DNA of 64,000 nt from Cyathus striatus (GCA_025738555.1 JAOVFP010000003.1:434001-498000), one strand, 5' to 3'. Counted from the stretch's first letter, positions 11,591-22,860 are shown. Notes: generated from the sequence alone by a model not told the origin. Translations and numbers: made by a program.

Positions 11591-12288
11591 TGTTACATCC
11601 GTGTCCGGAATCCGCTATTCCGCACTATCCCGACGTTCCCGCACTTCCCACACTTCCGCATTGGCCGCATTTCTGACCAATCGTCGGATACGTCGTCATG
11701 ATTTATCACTTACTTACTCATGCTCATCCACTATGTCACCATTTCATATTACTCCTCTATTACTACTCCTATCCGTTTCACTATATCGCATACAGCCATT
11801 ACTTCCATTCTTCAGCCACTACTCCTCTATGGTGGCTGACTCCATGTTTACCTATCCCTAGTTATACCCTTATACTTCGCTCAAAGTAAACTACTCCATA
11901 CTTTACTTAGTATTTAAGATCTAGTTTTTGTACAGTAACTTTAGTTTTCGTATCGACTACGATTACGAATATACCACTATACTCCGTCTTCTTGTCTCTA
12001 AGGTTTCGTCCTTAGTCCTGGTCTCTATTCCGACCTTCCTCTGTTCCGACCTTTCTGCATTTCGCACTCGACCTTGCTCCTACCTCGAGCTTGTTCCTAC
12101 CTCGACTTGAAATACGAACCACCGAGAATCACAAGGGGCGCAGCATACAAGCTGAAGCCAAGGTTCACCTCCGCACTTTCCGAGTTCTCCGCTTCCGACC
12201 TTGAGCTTACGTAACACTACCCGTAGCTCTCTCCGCGCTAAACCCAGCGCCTCCCTTATCATCCCTCTGAGTGGTACGGTACGTAACA
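11591..12288 (+). repeat. 5' LTR
   Basis: Begins TGTTACATCC and ends GTACGTAACA, with short inverted ends TGTTAC/GTAACA. 698 bp. Directly followed by GTATACGAAAAC; I could not match that to a tRNA primer-binding site. Confidence 0.95.
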
Positions 12289-12328
12289 GTATACGAAAAC
12301 TTACCACCTTGGATTCTCTTTTGCCTTT

Positions 12329-13765
12329 ATGGCTCCAACCACAACTTCAGTTACGCGTGCCGCACATACTGCTAGTCATGCTAGCACTGCAGCAAGCACT
12401 CGTGATACTCGCGCCGCTGCCAGACAGCGGGCTCAACAGACTCCTTCGCGTTCTTTGCCTTCTACGCCATCTCAGGGCTCACAGAGTCCTGCACCAATTG
12501 CTCAGAGCGGAACACTTCGCAGTCAGCCCGACGTTTCCGCTCTTGCTCCGACTTTTGGGATTTCTGGTCCTGCCCAGGACCCTCCTGATGGCACACCTCC
12601 GCCATATGGTGGAGATCCACCACCCTCAGGTACTCCTGACGATAATGGGTCAGATCGTGACACTGTTGGACCCCCACCCCCACCTCCTGCTCAGCCCAAC
12701 CCACCGCCACCTCCACCTTCCGACCATGGAGATGACGACGATGATGACGATCCACCAGGTCGAACTCCTCAAGCTCGACATGATGATCGTCTTGCTGAGG
12801 CTCTCTTAAACGTCGCCGACCTTGCGCGTAACAGGTCTGACCGCGATAAGAACGTTAAAAAACCCGACACTTTTGATGGTTCCAGTTCTGAGAAACTGGA
12901 AGAGTTCATTGCACAGTGCGAGATTTATTTTCGCAATAATCGAGTTCAGTACCTAGATGGTGAAGTTCGAGTTAACTTCGCTCTCGCATACTTGCGCAGT
13001 ACCGCACTTCAACTCGTTATGCCCGCGCTTAATGACCCATTCTCTACTGAAGACTTCTTGTTCTCTTGGGAAGCATTTGTGCTTCTCTTACAGGATAACT
13101 TTGGTCTCGCAAATCCTGAGGGAGATGCGGAGAATGATTTGGATGTGCTAGTAATGAAGGACAGCGAGAAATTGTCAAAGTATTTGGTGCAGTTTAGTAA
13201 ACTTGCCCAAAAAACGTCTTGGGACGATAAGTCCCTCAGTCATCGTTTTTATGTCGGCTTGCCTGATCGCATTAAAAATCAGATCTCTCATGTTGGCAAG
13301 CCTGGTACTAAACAGGGTATGATTCGTTTGGCTCAGTCTATTGACAGTAGGCACTGGGAGCGCCAGGGCGAGCGAGTTCGTGAGGCTCCCTCCCGAGCTT
13401 CCCGCACTTTTGAACACACTCCTAATACGCCCACACCACGTCATGTGCCCCCACCACCTACTGCACCACGTCAAAATAACCCACCTCGGACTCAGCAGCA
13501 TACAACTCCTCAGCAAAGGCGACCTGACCTTTCTAATAAAGTTGGTACCGATGGCAAATTATTGCCACAAGAACGACAGCGCCGCATGGATGGCAATCTG
13601 TGCCTATTTTGCGGGAATGCAGGACATCGTGCTAAAGACTGTCTGCGTTCTGCCTCTTCTGCATCACGAGCACGAGCAGCTGCTCTTCTGACATCAACTC
13701 CAACCTCGACTTTGACATCGACTTCGGCATTGGCTTCGAACCCTACCTCAGGTTCGAAAAAATAG
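12329..13765 (+). CDS. gag: Gag polyprotein of the chromovirus
   Basis: 478 residues from ATG 12329. The N-terminal third is low-complexity (Ala/Thr/Ser, then Pro runs and an Asp run), the middle is a retrotransposon gag core (includes FDGSSSEKLEEFIAQCEIYF), and a CCHC zinc knuckle C-LF-C-GNAG-H-RAKD-C sits near residues 424-437. This is the nucleocapsid protein that packages element RNA. It ends in TAG 53 nt before the pol reading frame begins, so pol must be made by recoding or reinitiation. Codons are CpG-rich, unlike the old repeats in this window, in keeping with a young copy. Confidence 0.93.
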   Translation: MAPTTTSVTRAAHTASHASTAASTRDTRAAARQRAQQTPSRSLPSTPSQGSQSPAPIAQSGTLRSQPDVSALAPTFGISGPAQDPPDGTPPPYGGDPPPSGTPDDNGSDRDTVGPPPPPPAQPNPPPPPPSDHGDDDDDDDPPGRTPQARHDDRLAEALLNVADLARNRSDRDKNVKKPDTFDGSSSEKLEEFIAQCEIYFRNNRVQYLDGEVRVNFALAYLRSTALQLVMPALNDPFSTEDFLFSWEAFVLLLQDNFGLANPEGDAENDLDVLVMKDSEKLSKYLVQFSKLAQKTSWDDKSLSHRFYVGLPDRIKNQISHVGKPGTKQGMIRLAQSIDSRHWERQGERVREAPSRASRTFEHTPNTPTPRHVPPPPTAPRQNNPPRTQQHTTPQQRRPDLSNKVGTDGKLLPQERQRRMDGNLCLFCGNAGHRAKDCLRSASSASRARAAALLTSTPTSTLTSTSALASNPTSGSKK

Positions 13766-13818
13766 GGAGCAGTCCTCAGGACTCCACACAAGATGAGGAC
13801 CGCATTGTTCCCCCTTGT

Positions 13819-16800
13819 GTGCCAATGATACGACTCAACGCTTCCGCTCTTTCCGACCCTGATGCTCTTCACGTTTTACTTTGTACTACCATCTATGCAC
13901 CCACCACTCATTCCATTTCTTTTACCGCGCTAGTTGATTCTGGTTCTACTCACTGTTTCGTCGATTCCGCTTTTGTACGGACACATGCTATACCTACATC
14001 CCGCACTCCACCGATCTTGCTTCGACTTTTTGATGGCACCGCAAACAATACTATTACCGAGTTTATATCATTGCCTGTACATTTCCCTACTGGTGAATGT
14101 TTAAACATTGACTTCTATGTGACACCACTTGATTCCGCATGTTCTGTTGTTTTAGGATACAATTGGCTCACCCGCCACAATCCGTTGATTGACTGGGTAT
14201 TGGGCCTTTTAACTTTCCGAACACCAGTACATTCCGATGTTTCCGCACTTTCCGATGTTTCCGCACTTCCCGCGGTCAAATCCAAGCCTGAGGTAGCACC
14301 TCCCGCTTCCGAGCTTCCACCTGTCACACCAGTCACTCCAGCCAATAGTACGTCTGCTCCTCCCAGTATATCTCTAATAAATGCAGCCGCATTCGCACAT
14401 GCAACTTGTTTAAAGGGAGCTCAGACCTTCCGCATTCAACTTGGCACTGTCATCACTGCCGCTTCCCTCAAGGTTGAGGAAGCACCCGATCTTTCTAATA
14501 TTCCACCTGAATATCATGAATTTGCCGATGTTTTTAGCAAGTCCAAGGCAGACACACTTGCCCCACACCGACCGTACGACTTGAAGATTAACTTAGACGA
14601 GGGCTCCGCACCCCCTGTTGGTTCAATCTACTCTCTTTCCCAGTCCGAGCTTTCCGCTCTTCGGGATTTTATCGATGAACACCTTCGAATTGGTTTCATT
14701 CAACCCTCTCGTTCTCCGCATGGAGCACCTGTTCTTTTTGTTCGTAAAAAAGATGGTTCTCTTAGGCTTTGTGTGGACTTCAGAGGTTTGAACACAATTT
14801 CTAAAAAGGATCGTTATCCTTTACCGCTCATTTCCGACCTTTTGGACTCTCCTCGTCGAGCTCGCATATACACTAAAATCGATCTCCGCCACGCTTATCA
14901 CCTTGTCCGCATTGCGGAAGGTGATGAATGGAAAACAGCCTTCCGCACTCGCTATGGATCTTTTGAATGGCTCGTAATGCCGTTTGGACTCTCCAATGCA
15001 CCTGCTGGATTTCAACGTTTTATGAACGACGTCTTTAAAGACCTTCTTGATGTGTGTGTTATAGTCTATCTTGATGATATACTAATATACTCCAATAACC
15101 TCGCACAACATCGACATCATGTCAAAGAAGTACTTTGTCGACTTCGAAAACATGGCTTATATGCACGCGCCGATAAATGCGAATTCCACACAGAATCGGT
15201 TGAATACCTTGGCTACATCCTATCACCCGCTGGACTCACTATGGCTCCCGCCAAAGTACAGACCATCAAGGATTGGCCAGAGCCGAGAAAAGTAAAAGAC
15301 ATTCAGTCATTCCTGGGATTTGCTAACTTCTACCGACGTTTCATTTACAACTACTCCGACATTGTCGTTCCATTGACTCGACTTACTCAAAAGAGTACAG
15401 AGTGGAACTTCACGGAGAAATGTCGTTCCGCATTTTCCGACCTTAAGGAAGCTTTTACGTCTGCTCCGATTCTTACTCATTGGGTTCCTGACATGCAATT
15501 AATTGTAGAAACTGATGCATCCGATTATGCTCTTGCCGCAATTTTGTCAATTAGGACTGAGGATGGCGATATACACCCAATCGCATTCCATTCCCGCACT
15601 TTTACACCTCCCGAGCTTAATTATGACACTCACGACAAAGAATTACTCGCAATTTTCGAGGCTTTCCGAGTTTGGCGTCATTACCTCGAAGGTTCTGGTA
15701 CACCTATCGACGTTGTCACAGATCACAAGAATTTAGAGTATTTTTCCACTACTAAAATTCTAACGCGTCGACAAGCCAGATGGTCCGAATCCCTTTGTCA
15801 ATTCAACCTCATCATCCGCTTTCGACCAGGGAAACTTGGTGCAAAACCCGATGCTCTGACTAGACGATGGGACGTCTACCCTAAAGAGGGGGATAACGAC
15901 TATGCTAAGGTCAATCCGCATAATTTCAGACCGGTATTTACACAGGAACAACTCATTTCCTCACTCCGCGCAACCACACTCATTTTTCCGACTCTCCGAG
16001 CTAGTATTATCATGGACATTGAGCGATTACATTCTGATATATTATCTGCTCTTCCTAACGACCCTATCGCAGTTATTCATCTACGCACTCCCGAAAATCG
16101 TTGGACTGTTACTGCAGATGGATTTCTTCGACTCGATGATCGGATTTACGTTCCAGACATCGGAACACTCCGACTCCGCGTTCTTCAGTACAAGCACGAT
16201 CACATACTCTCTGGACACCTTGGACAAAACAAAACTCTCGATTTAATTCGCCGCGAATATACTTGGCCAGGTCTTAGAACATTTGTGAAAGACTACTGTA
16301 AGTCTTGCACTACCTGTTTACGTTCTAAACCACAGCGTCATCGACCGTATGGGACTTTGAAACAACTTCCTGTACCTGGACGCCCATGGCACTCAATTTC
16401 TATGGATTTTGTCGATCAACTACCAAAATCATCGTCCTCCAAGTACGATTCCATACTTGTTATCGTTGACCGTTTTTCCAAGCAATGTATCTTCATTCCC
16501 ACGCACACGACCTGTACATCAGCCGACCTCGCGCACTTATTCGTACTTCACGTCTTTTCCAAACATGGAGTACCCGAGCATATTACCTCAGATCGAGGTT
16601 CCGAGTTTGTCTCTCATTTTTTCCGCTCTCTTGGAACAGCATTGGACATCGTTTTACACTTTACATCAGGATATCATCCTGAAGGTGATGGCCAAACCGA
16701 GTGCATGAATCAGACTATGGAACAATACCTCCGAGTGTATTGCAATTATCAGCAAGATAACTGGTCCGACCTTTTACCACTTGCCGAGTTCGCATACAAC

Positions 16801-17487
16801 AATGCTCCAAGTGCAACCACAGGTATTTCGCCTTTTTACGCTAATAAGGGTTACCATCCGAACATTACGGTACACCCTGAGCGCGATCTTACCTCAGCCC
16901 GAGCTCGACACTTCTCTGTCAATCTTGATGAACTTCACGAAATGCTTCGTTCAGAAATTCATTCCGCTCAAAAGCGCTACCAGGGTACTGCAGACACTCG
17001 TCGTGTTCCTGCACCAGAGTTCCCTATAGGTTCAAAGGTCTTCGTCAAAGCCGACTACTTCCGCACTACCCGACCTTCTCGCAAACTTGCGGAGAAATTC
17101 CTAGGTCCATTTGAAGTTCTCGAACTTGCTGGTTCGCACTCCCGCACTTTGCGACTTCCCCAAGAATTTCGTGCAGTCCATCCAGTTTTTCATGTTTCTA
17201 TGCTTGAACCTAGTACTGAAAACACCATTCCAGATCGTATCATTCCACCTCCACCTCCAGTGGACATCGACGGTGATATCGAGTATGAGATTGCTGAAAT
17301 TCTGGACTCCAAATTGGATAAACGTTTGCGGTGCAAACTGAAATACTACATCCGTTGGTTAGGTTATGAAAACACAGATGAAGAATTCACCTGGCTTCCC
17401 GCTACTGAGCTTGAGCATGCTACTGATATTATTGAAGAGTTTCACCACCGATATCCGGATAAGCCCGGTCCCACTTCTGTACTATAA
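13819..17487 (+). CDS. pol: Pol polyprotein: protease, reverse transcriptase, RNase H, integrase, chromodomain
   Basis: The open frame runs 13819-17487; the first ATG is at 13825. Numbering from 13819: aspartic protease with DSGST at about 40-44; reverse transcriptase with YPLP, FRTRYGSFEW, MPFGLSNAP and the catalytic YLDD at 417-420; RNase H with TDASDY near 564-569 and a THDKELLA block; integrase with an HHCC zinc domain (H..H..CKSCTTC, about 790-835) and the DDE acids in MDFVD (about 865), SDRGSEF (about 925) and GDGQTE (about 960); C-terminal chromodomain with YYIRWLGY and FTWLPATEL (about 1150-1215). The order RT-RNaseH-IN marks Ty3/gypsy, and the terminal chromodomain marks a chromovirus, which in known cases directs insertion to modified chromatin. 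No stop or frameshift is seen. Confidence 0.96.
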   Translation: MPMIRLNASALSDPDALHVLLCTTIYAPTTHSISFTALVDSGSTHCFVDSAFVRTHAIPTSRTPPILLRLFDGTANNTITEFISLPVHFPTGECLNIDFYVTPLDSACSVVLGYNWLTRHNPLIDWVLGLLTFRTPVHSDVSALSDVSALPAVKSKPEVAPPASELPPVTPVTPANSTSAPPSISLINAAAFAHATCLKGAQTFRIQLGTVITAASLKVEEAPDLSNIPPEYHEFADVFSKSKADTLAPHRPYDLKINLDEGSAPPVGSIYSLSQSELSALRDFIDEHLRIGFIQPSRSPHGAPVLFVRKKDGSLRLCVDFRGLNTISKKDRYPLPLISDLLDSPRRARIYTKIDLRHAYHLVRIAEGDEWKTAFRTRYGSFEWLVMPFGLSNAPAGFQRFMNDVFKDLLDVCVIVYLDDILIYSNNLAQHRHHVKEVLCRLRKHGLYARADKCEFHTESVEYLGYILSPAGLTMAPAKVQTIKDWPEPRKVKDIQSFLGFANFYRRFIYNYSDIVVPLTRLTQKSTEWNFTEKCRSAFSDLKEAFTSAPILTHWVPDMQLIVETDASDYALAAILSIRTEDGDIHPIAFHSRTFTPPELNYDTHDKELLAIFEAFRVWRHYLEGSGTPIDVVTDHKNLEYFSTTKILTRRQARWSESLCQFNLIIRFRPGKLGAKPDALTRRWDVYPKEGDNDYAKVNPHNFRPVFTQEQLISSLRATTLIFPTLRASIIMDIERLHSDILSALPNDPIAVIHLRTPENRWTVTADGFLRLDDRIYVPDIGTLRLRVLQYKHDHILSGHLGQNKTLDLIRREYTWPGLRTFVKDYCKSCTTCLRSKPQRHRPYGTLKQLPVPGRPWHSISMDFVDQLPKSSSSKYDSILVIVDRFSKQCIFIPTHTTCTSADLAHLFVLHVFSKHGVPEHITSDRGSEFVSHFFRSLGTALDIVLHFTSGYHPEGDGQTECMNQTMEQYLRVYCNYQQDNWSDLLPLAEFAYNNAPSATTGISPFYANKGYHPNITVHPERDLTSARARHFSVNLDELHEMLRSEIHSAQKRYQGTADTRRVPAPEFPIGSKVFVKADYFRTTRPSRKLAEKFLGPFEVLELAGSHSRTLRLPQEFRAVHPVFHVSMLEPSTENTIPDRIIPPPPPVDIDGDIEYEIAEILDSKLDKRLRCKLKYYIRWLGYENTDEEFTWLPATELEHATDIIEEFHHRYPDKPGPTSVL

Positions 17488-17570
17488 AATTTTTACTTAC
17501 CATTTCACATTTCAGAAAAGATCAAAACAGTATTAATCATTGGCTTACGGTCCTCGTGGGCTCGTCCCTA

Positions 17571-17582
17571 AGAGGGGGATAC
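17571..17582 (+). promoter_or_regulatory. Polypurine tract
   Basis: AGAGGGGGATAC immediately before the 3' LTR, in the right place to prime plus-strand DNA synthesis. Confidence 0.75.
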
Positions 17583-18280
17583 TGTTACATCCGTGTCCGG
17601 AATCCGCTATTCCGCACTATCCCGACGTTCCCGCACTTCCCACACTTCCGCATTGGCCGCATTTCTGACCAATCGTCGGATACGTCGTCATGATTTATCA
17701 CTTACTTACTCGTGCTCATCCACTATGTCACCATTTCATATTACTCCTCTATTACTACTCCTATCCGTTTCACTATATCGCATACAGCCATTACTTCCAT
17801 TCTTCAGCCACTACTCCTCTATGGTGGCTGACTCCATGTTTACCTATCCCTAGTTATACCCTTATACTTCGCTCAAAGTAAACTACTCCATACTTTACTT
17901 AGTATTTAAGATCTAGTTTTTGTACAGTAACTTTAGTTTTCGTATCGACTACGATTACGAATATACCACTATACTCCGTCTTCTTGTCTCTAAGGTTTCG
18001 TCCTTAGTCCTGGTCTCTATTCCGACCTTCCTCTGTTCCGACCTTTCTGCATTTCGCACTCGACCTTGCTCCTACCTCGAGCTTGTTCCTACCTCGACTT
18101 GAAATACGAACCACCGAGAATCACAAGGGGCGCAGCATACAAGCTGAAGCCAAGGTTCACCTCCGCACTTTCCGAGTTCTCCGCTTCCGACCTTGAGCTT
18201 ACGTAACACTACCCGTAGCTCTCTCCGCGCTAAACCCAGCGCCTCCCTTATCATCCCTCTGAGTGGTACGGTACGTAACA
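17583..18280 (+). repeat. 3' LTR
   Basis: 698 bp, same ends and length as the 5' LTR; one substitution found (17712). Followed by target duplication CAAGT. Confidence 0.95.
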
Positions 18281-19100
18281 CAAGTGTAATATTTGTGAGC
18301 ATGAATAGGAATACCAATCACACTCAGACATTGAGCATGAGTGTAATACTTGTGAGCATGAATAGGTGAGTGTGAATAGAAATACCACACTCACACTCAA
18401 GTTAAAGGACATTGAGTGTGAGTGTAATACTTGTGAGTGTGAATAGAAATACCAATTATACTCATGCTCAAGTTGAATGCAAGTGTAATATTTGTGAGCA
18501 TGAGTAAGAATACCAATCATGCTCACACTCAAGTTAAAGGACATTGAGTGCAAGTGTAAATAAGTATTATAAATGTGATAGAATATCTATCATGCTCATG
18601 CTCAAATTAAAGGGCATTGAGTATGAGTGTAAATATAATACTGACATGCAGTTATACTATGCAAATATGTGTGATAGGTAGTAGTCTATCCTGTATTGCT
18701 CCCTGCTTCGTTGTGAATTTCCCTGCTTTGTTATTAAGCCCCCTTCCTTGTTCTGAAGTTCCCTACTTCGCTGTAAAGCCCCATTCTTTGTTTTGAATTT
18801 CCCATGGTCTCTGCTTCACTGTGAATCCCCCTGCCTTGTTCTGAATTTTCCTCCTTCATTGTAAAGCTTCCTGTAATTTTATGAGCCCCCTGTTTCATTA
18901 TAAACTTCCCCTGTTTCCTCTGTTCAATATATACCATTCTCTAGCTCTATAAATTTTTAACTGTTAGTCTGAATTACTGCTACACTCTCTGAGTCATTTT
19001 TTCAACTTGTAGATCATATGTACACTCTCTGAATCATTTATATATACTCTAAGTCATATCTAAACACTCTGGATCATTGGTATACATTTTAAATCAATAT
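18281..19100. repeat. Degenerate tandem repeats of the TIR transposon interior
   Basis: 18281-18640 holds about five imperfect units containing GAGTGTAATACTTGTGAG and GAATAG. 18685-18930 holds roughly 20-bp units around CCCTGCTTCGTTGTGAA. 18965-19100 holds units around ACACTCTGAATCATTT. No coding sequence. Confidence 0.7.
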
Positions 19101-19408
19101 ACACTCATAAAGAAGACAATAACAATGAAATATATATAAAACCCACTGGTGTTCTTCAATTATTACATTACAGTGCTTAGTATATACCAAATTGTATTAA
19201 AAACATGCTTTACTATGCCAATTATTCAGTATGTAGTTGATATAAGACAGCCAGTTGGCTCACGCTCATATAAGGATTATTCACGCTCATGTATAGAATA
19301 TTCACGCTCACATCACGCACAGGGTCCAATTTTCACGCTCAATAGGTGAGCGTGCATGCTCAACTCCTTTTGTGCGTGCCCGGAATTTTCTTGCTGCCCG
19401 TGAATATT

Positions 19409-20051
19409 GAGTAATCGGGTTCAACAGTGTCATACTAGCTGGCGACTTTATTATGCGATCCTATTCCTAGCTACCCAAGGCTCATTTCATCGTGAGATTC
19501 GCAATCACATGTAGTCTCACTGTCAGCACCTTGACAAAACATTAATTACTAGTAAGCCTTCCTAATCAACGTATTGATAACATCTGCTCACCATTCTTCG
19601 TTCAGAAATCGTTTTAAATGGGGCTTACCGAAGTGAAAATAGATATTCGTCAATGTACACAGCCCAATCATTATCGAGTGTCTCCTGAACAAACCTTAGT
19701 ACATATGTTAGATCCAATACTCATGTGAGCGCCATCGCTATTATTAAACCTTCCTTAACGGTGTCAAATCGATGCATTGATACATATCTTCTTGTAAGTA
19801 TTCACTTGGAAATCTTTCTAATTGGAACTTACCGGGATGAGAACAGATATACTCCCATGAGATATTAGTCTTTGCGCACAGCCTTATGAATGAAAATAGA
19901 TATCGTCTCACAAGACGTCCTCATGTGCACAGCCTGACCGTTATCGCCATACACGTTCTGCGCAGATAAGAACCTCATAAAAACCCTCGAGCCCGATTGA
20001 TCAACACCCCATCCCCACTTCATCAATAGTGTTTCTTGAGTGCAACACACC
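19409..20051 (+). promoter_or_regulatory. Upstream region of NACHT gene 1 with repeated motif
   Basis: Contains at least three degenerate units built on GAAAATAGATAT and GTACACAGCC or GCGCACAGCC (about 19635-19670, 19825-19885, 19885-19950). The same motifs sit in the same order upstream of NACHT gene 2 (30370-30710). This is homologous, conserved non-coding sequence, probably promoter. Confidence 0.6.
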
Positions 20052-22645
20052 ATGGCATTTCGAAACGCAAGATACACACGCATCGGAAATCTTTATGCCT
20101 TTGACAATAGCCATAGTGATGAATCTGGTGCGTATAATCTCTCTTAATTTCTACAGACTTACCAATGATCATAGAATGGGAACGACTTGCAAAAGCTTCT
20201 TGCCTCGGAGCCAGTCATCAGTCAGAAGAACGATATGATGCTCCAAAATGTCATCCTGACACCAGAAAAGTAGTGATAAATGATATAATGAGCTGGGTCG
20301 ATTCAAAAGATCCTGATAAGAAAATAATGTGGTTAAATGGCCCTGCTGGTGGGGGAAAGTCTGCAATTGCTCAAACAATTGCTGAACGATGTTGTATGGA
20401 GAACAAACTCATGGCAAGCTTCTTTTTCTCTAGAACAGCTGCAGGTAGTCGAGATGATGGAACTAAGCTTGTGCCAACAATTTCCCACCAGCTAGGAAAT
20501 GTTGTTCACTTTGCAAAAAGAATCATCATAAATGAACTGGAAAGGAATGATGCATTATTGTCACATTCCATGGAGGTTCAAATGGAAAAGTTGGTGCTGA
20601 AACCACTTTTAGATATATCTTTGGCAACTACTTCAGTCAATCTGAGCAAGGACTCTGACACTGCTTGCCTTCCACATCTAGTAATAATTGATGGATTGGA
20701 TGAGTGTAACAGACCTGAAATGCAATCTAGAATTGTAAAGATGATTTCTGATGTGGTGTCAAAGTCAAGAATGCAGTTGAGTTTTTTCATTGCAAGCAGG
20801 CCAGAGTTAGCAATCCGAAACACATTTAATGATGAGACCATTAATCAACTGTGTCTTCCATTAATTCTTGACAATCAATACAACCCTGATAAGGATATTG
20901 AAACTTATCTTCGAAGTGAGTTCACAGCAGTAAAGCGAAAGCACACACTGGCATTCACACTTTCAAAGATGCTGAACTGGCCAGCAGAGAACGATTTGAG
21001 AATCCTGGTTCAAAGATCATCAGGGCAGTTTATCTATGCATCCACTATCATAAAGTATATAACAGATAATGAACATGATCCATGTGATAGACTGAATACC
21101 ATTATTAATATAAAACTTGGTGAGACAATGCCATATACACAGTTGGATGCATTGTATACACATATTCTCTCTGTGGCTGTTGAAAAATTGAAAAATTACA
21201 ACAATATTCTACTTATATTTCAAGCACTGATATATGTGTCATATACTACACTTCATGATATACATATTCTGGCATCATTTTTAGGAAAGACAAAGCATTA
21301 CATACCATTACAACTTGCTAATCTCCACTCCATAATTTATGTTCCCAATTCCAATGGAGGGGGGATAAATAATGGTATTCACTTCTTTCATGCATCTTTC
21401 AGTGACTTTCTGAAAGACTCTGATAGATCAAAATGCTTCCATGTATCTGAGAAGGAAGCCCATATAGCTACGGTGAATTGTTGTCTTGACATTATTCTGA
21501 AAAATGAAATTCCAACTGACATAGTTGATTACCAATATCACACACTCTATTATGTGTATATCAAACTCATTACTCATTTGAACAAATGTGACTTTGATCA
21601 AAATGTAACAGAACAGCTTATTTTGAAGTCTGGATCAAATCTGGAACCTATAGTGAAAGCTCTTCTTAAAAACACCTTTAATGCATATGACTATCGCTTT
21701 GACATACTTTGTCTTCTTTATAAATTTGACTTATCTGTAGATGCCATCATTGTAAGTTGTGCTATTATTTTCATCAGAAATTAAGTTTAACATGTGGAAT
21801 AATATTATGTAGCATTCTGCAACTCCATTGAATAAAAATGTATCCCAACTTTTTGGACAAATGCCATTTACAGTGGCCATTGACTTCATGCTAAAAGATT
21901 TTTTACATACTGATGATGAATCAAATCTACATAATTACATAGGCGCAGTATTTTGTCTTAATAAGAAACATAGAATTTCAGCTGAAAATTTGTTAGATGA
22001 TAATGATATTGAATACATTTTGTTGGGAGAAATGTTAGAAAGTCCATTGCTAGCAGGTGATTATTTTCTCAATGACATGAAGAGTGAGCAAGTATTTCGG
22101 GGTGCATGGGATTATATAACTGAGTAAGTTAATTTAATTTATGAATGACTCGTCAATTTTAACTATTTATTTGGATAGGAGTGTTATTGATAGTAATTAT
22201 ATGTATTCTTGGCTAGTGTCAGAAGTGACTTCTCCAATAAGCTTTGAATATTTGCTCAAAAGAATAATACCATCCCTCTACTTTAAAACATTTCTCCAGG
22301 AATTTGCACAAGATTTTGAGTACTGCTTTTTATCTATATGGGAAGATGATTCTGAAGATTATAACTTTGTTAATGATAGTATACAATCATTAATGAGAGC
22401 CATCAACAAATTTTTAAAGGTGACATTTTTTAGTATTATTTAAGTGATTTTTATACACTTCTGATGGCATATAATAGGAATGTGAAGAAATAGAAGATGG
22501 CAGGTCATCTAAAAATGAACACTATTATACACACCAAGTTGTGAATTTTGATACTCACATATTCAAGAATGAGGTAGATGCTAGCTATGAAATGGCTATA
22601 AAATATTTTCATGAATCTGAGAATATTCAAATACCATTATGTTAG
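20052..22645 (+). CDS. NACHT-domain NLR-like protein, copy 1
   Basis: Exons 20052-20127, 20157-21751, 21813-22123, 22179-22419 and 22478-22645 give about 796 residues. NACHT ATPase: Walker A GPAGGGKS, Walker B LVIIDGLDEC, then FFIASRPE (sensor region) and FFHASFSDFLKDSDRS, a block typical of Agaricomycete NACHT proteins. Such proteins are signal-transducing ATPases that oligomerise, in some cases in heterokaryon incompatibility or cell death. There is no C-terminal WD40, ankyrin or TPR repeat array; exons 3-5 carry a tail I do not recognise. The first intron (20128-20156) is only 29 nt: without it the frame meets TAA, whereas copy 2 reads straight through. So either a very short intron is spliced or this copy is damaged. 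The gene ends PLC then TAG, 15 bp before an old LTR-like sequence. The body is CpG-poor. Confidence 0.8.
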
Positions 22646-22660
22646 AGTGACTGCAGATTA

Positions 22661-22860
22661 TGTTATTCCCACTACCTTTTAAGGTAGTTGGGTTATGGGG
22701 ATGTTTGGATTTCCTAGGAAGGCAATTTGTGGATCAGTGTCCAGGATCTCACTTTCTGGCTCACTGATTGGTTAATAGCTTTTGAATGCCATTTTGTGAC
22801 TGATTACTGTACACTCTCTCATGTAATCAATGCTGGTGTGACCATATTGCTTGTCTGCAC
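22661..22860 (+). mobile_element. Old LTR-like fragment
   Basis: Starts TGTTATTCCCACTACC at 22661 and resembles 57286-57430 (TGTTCCCACTACCTTTTAAG). It begins with TG as LTRs do. The right boundary is not seen. Confidence 0.45.

Larger units (their letters stand above)
11591..18280 (+). mobile_element. Intact Ty3/gypsy chromovirus-type LTR retrotransposon
   Basis: Two 698-bp LTRs, a 5-bp target duplication CAAGT (11586-11590 and 18281-18285), separate gag and pol frames, a purine tract before the 3' LTR and a C-terminal chromodomain. The LTRs differ at one position that I found (A at 11720, G at 17712). Both main frames are open throughout, so the copy looks recent and possibly active. Confidence 0.95.
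11080..19399. mobile_element. Non-autonomous TIR DNA transposon (about 1.6 kb) interrupted by a chromovirus
   Basis: The ends are inverted copies: the left end starts GGGCACATAGAAAACTCCGG, and the reverse complement of the right end starts GGGCAGCAAGAAAATTCCGG. Both are followed by a GCACAAAAG block. A 9-bp direct repeat GTGAATATT flanks it exactly (11071-11079 and 19400-19408), as expected for MULE-type transposition. Without the nested retroelement it is 1630 bp. The interior is rich in the subterminal motif TGAGCGTGA/TCACGCTCA, in both orientations. It has no coding capacity of its own. A second, inverted copy lies at 37396-38973. Confidence 0.85.

Noticed and set aside
11586..11600. Primer-binding site for a specific tRNA
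   Set aside because: The sequence after the 5' LTR did not match a tRNA 3' end that I could name with confidence.
11454..12110. Open frames inside the LTRs
   Set aside because: Identical frames in both LTRs, overlapping the promoter/terminator region; no domain.
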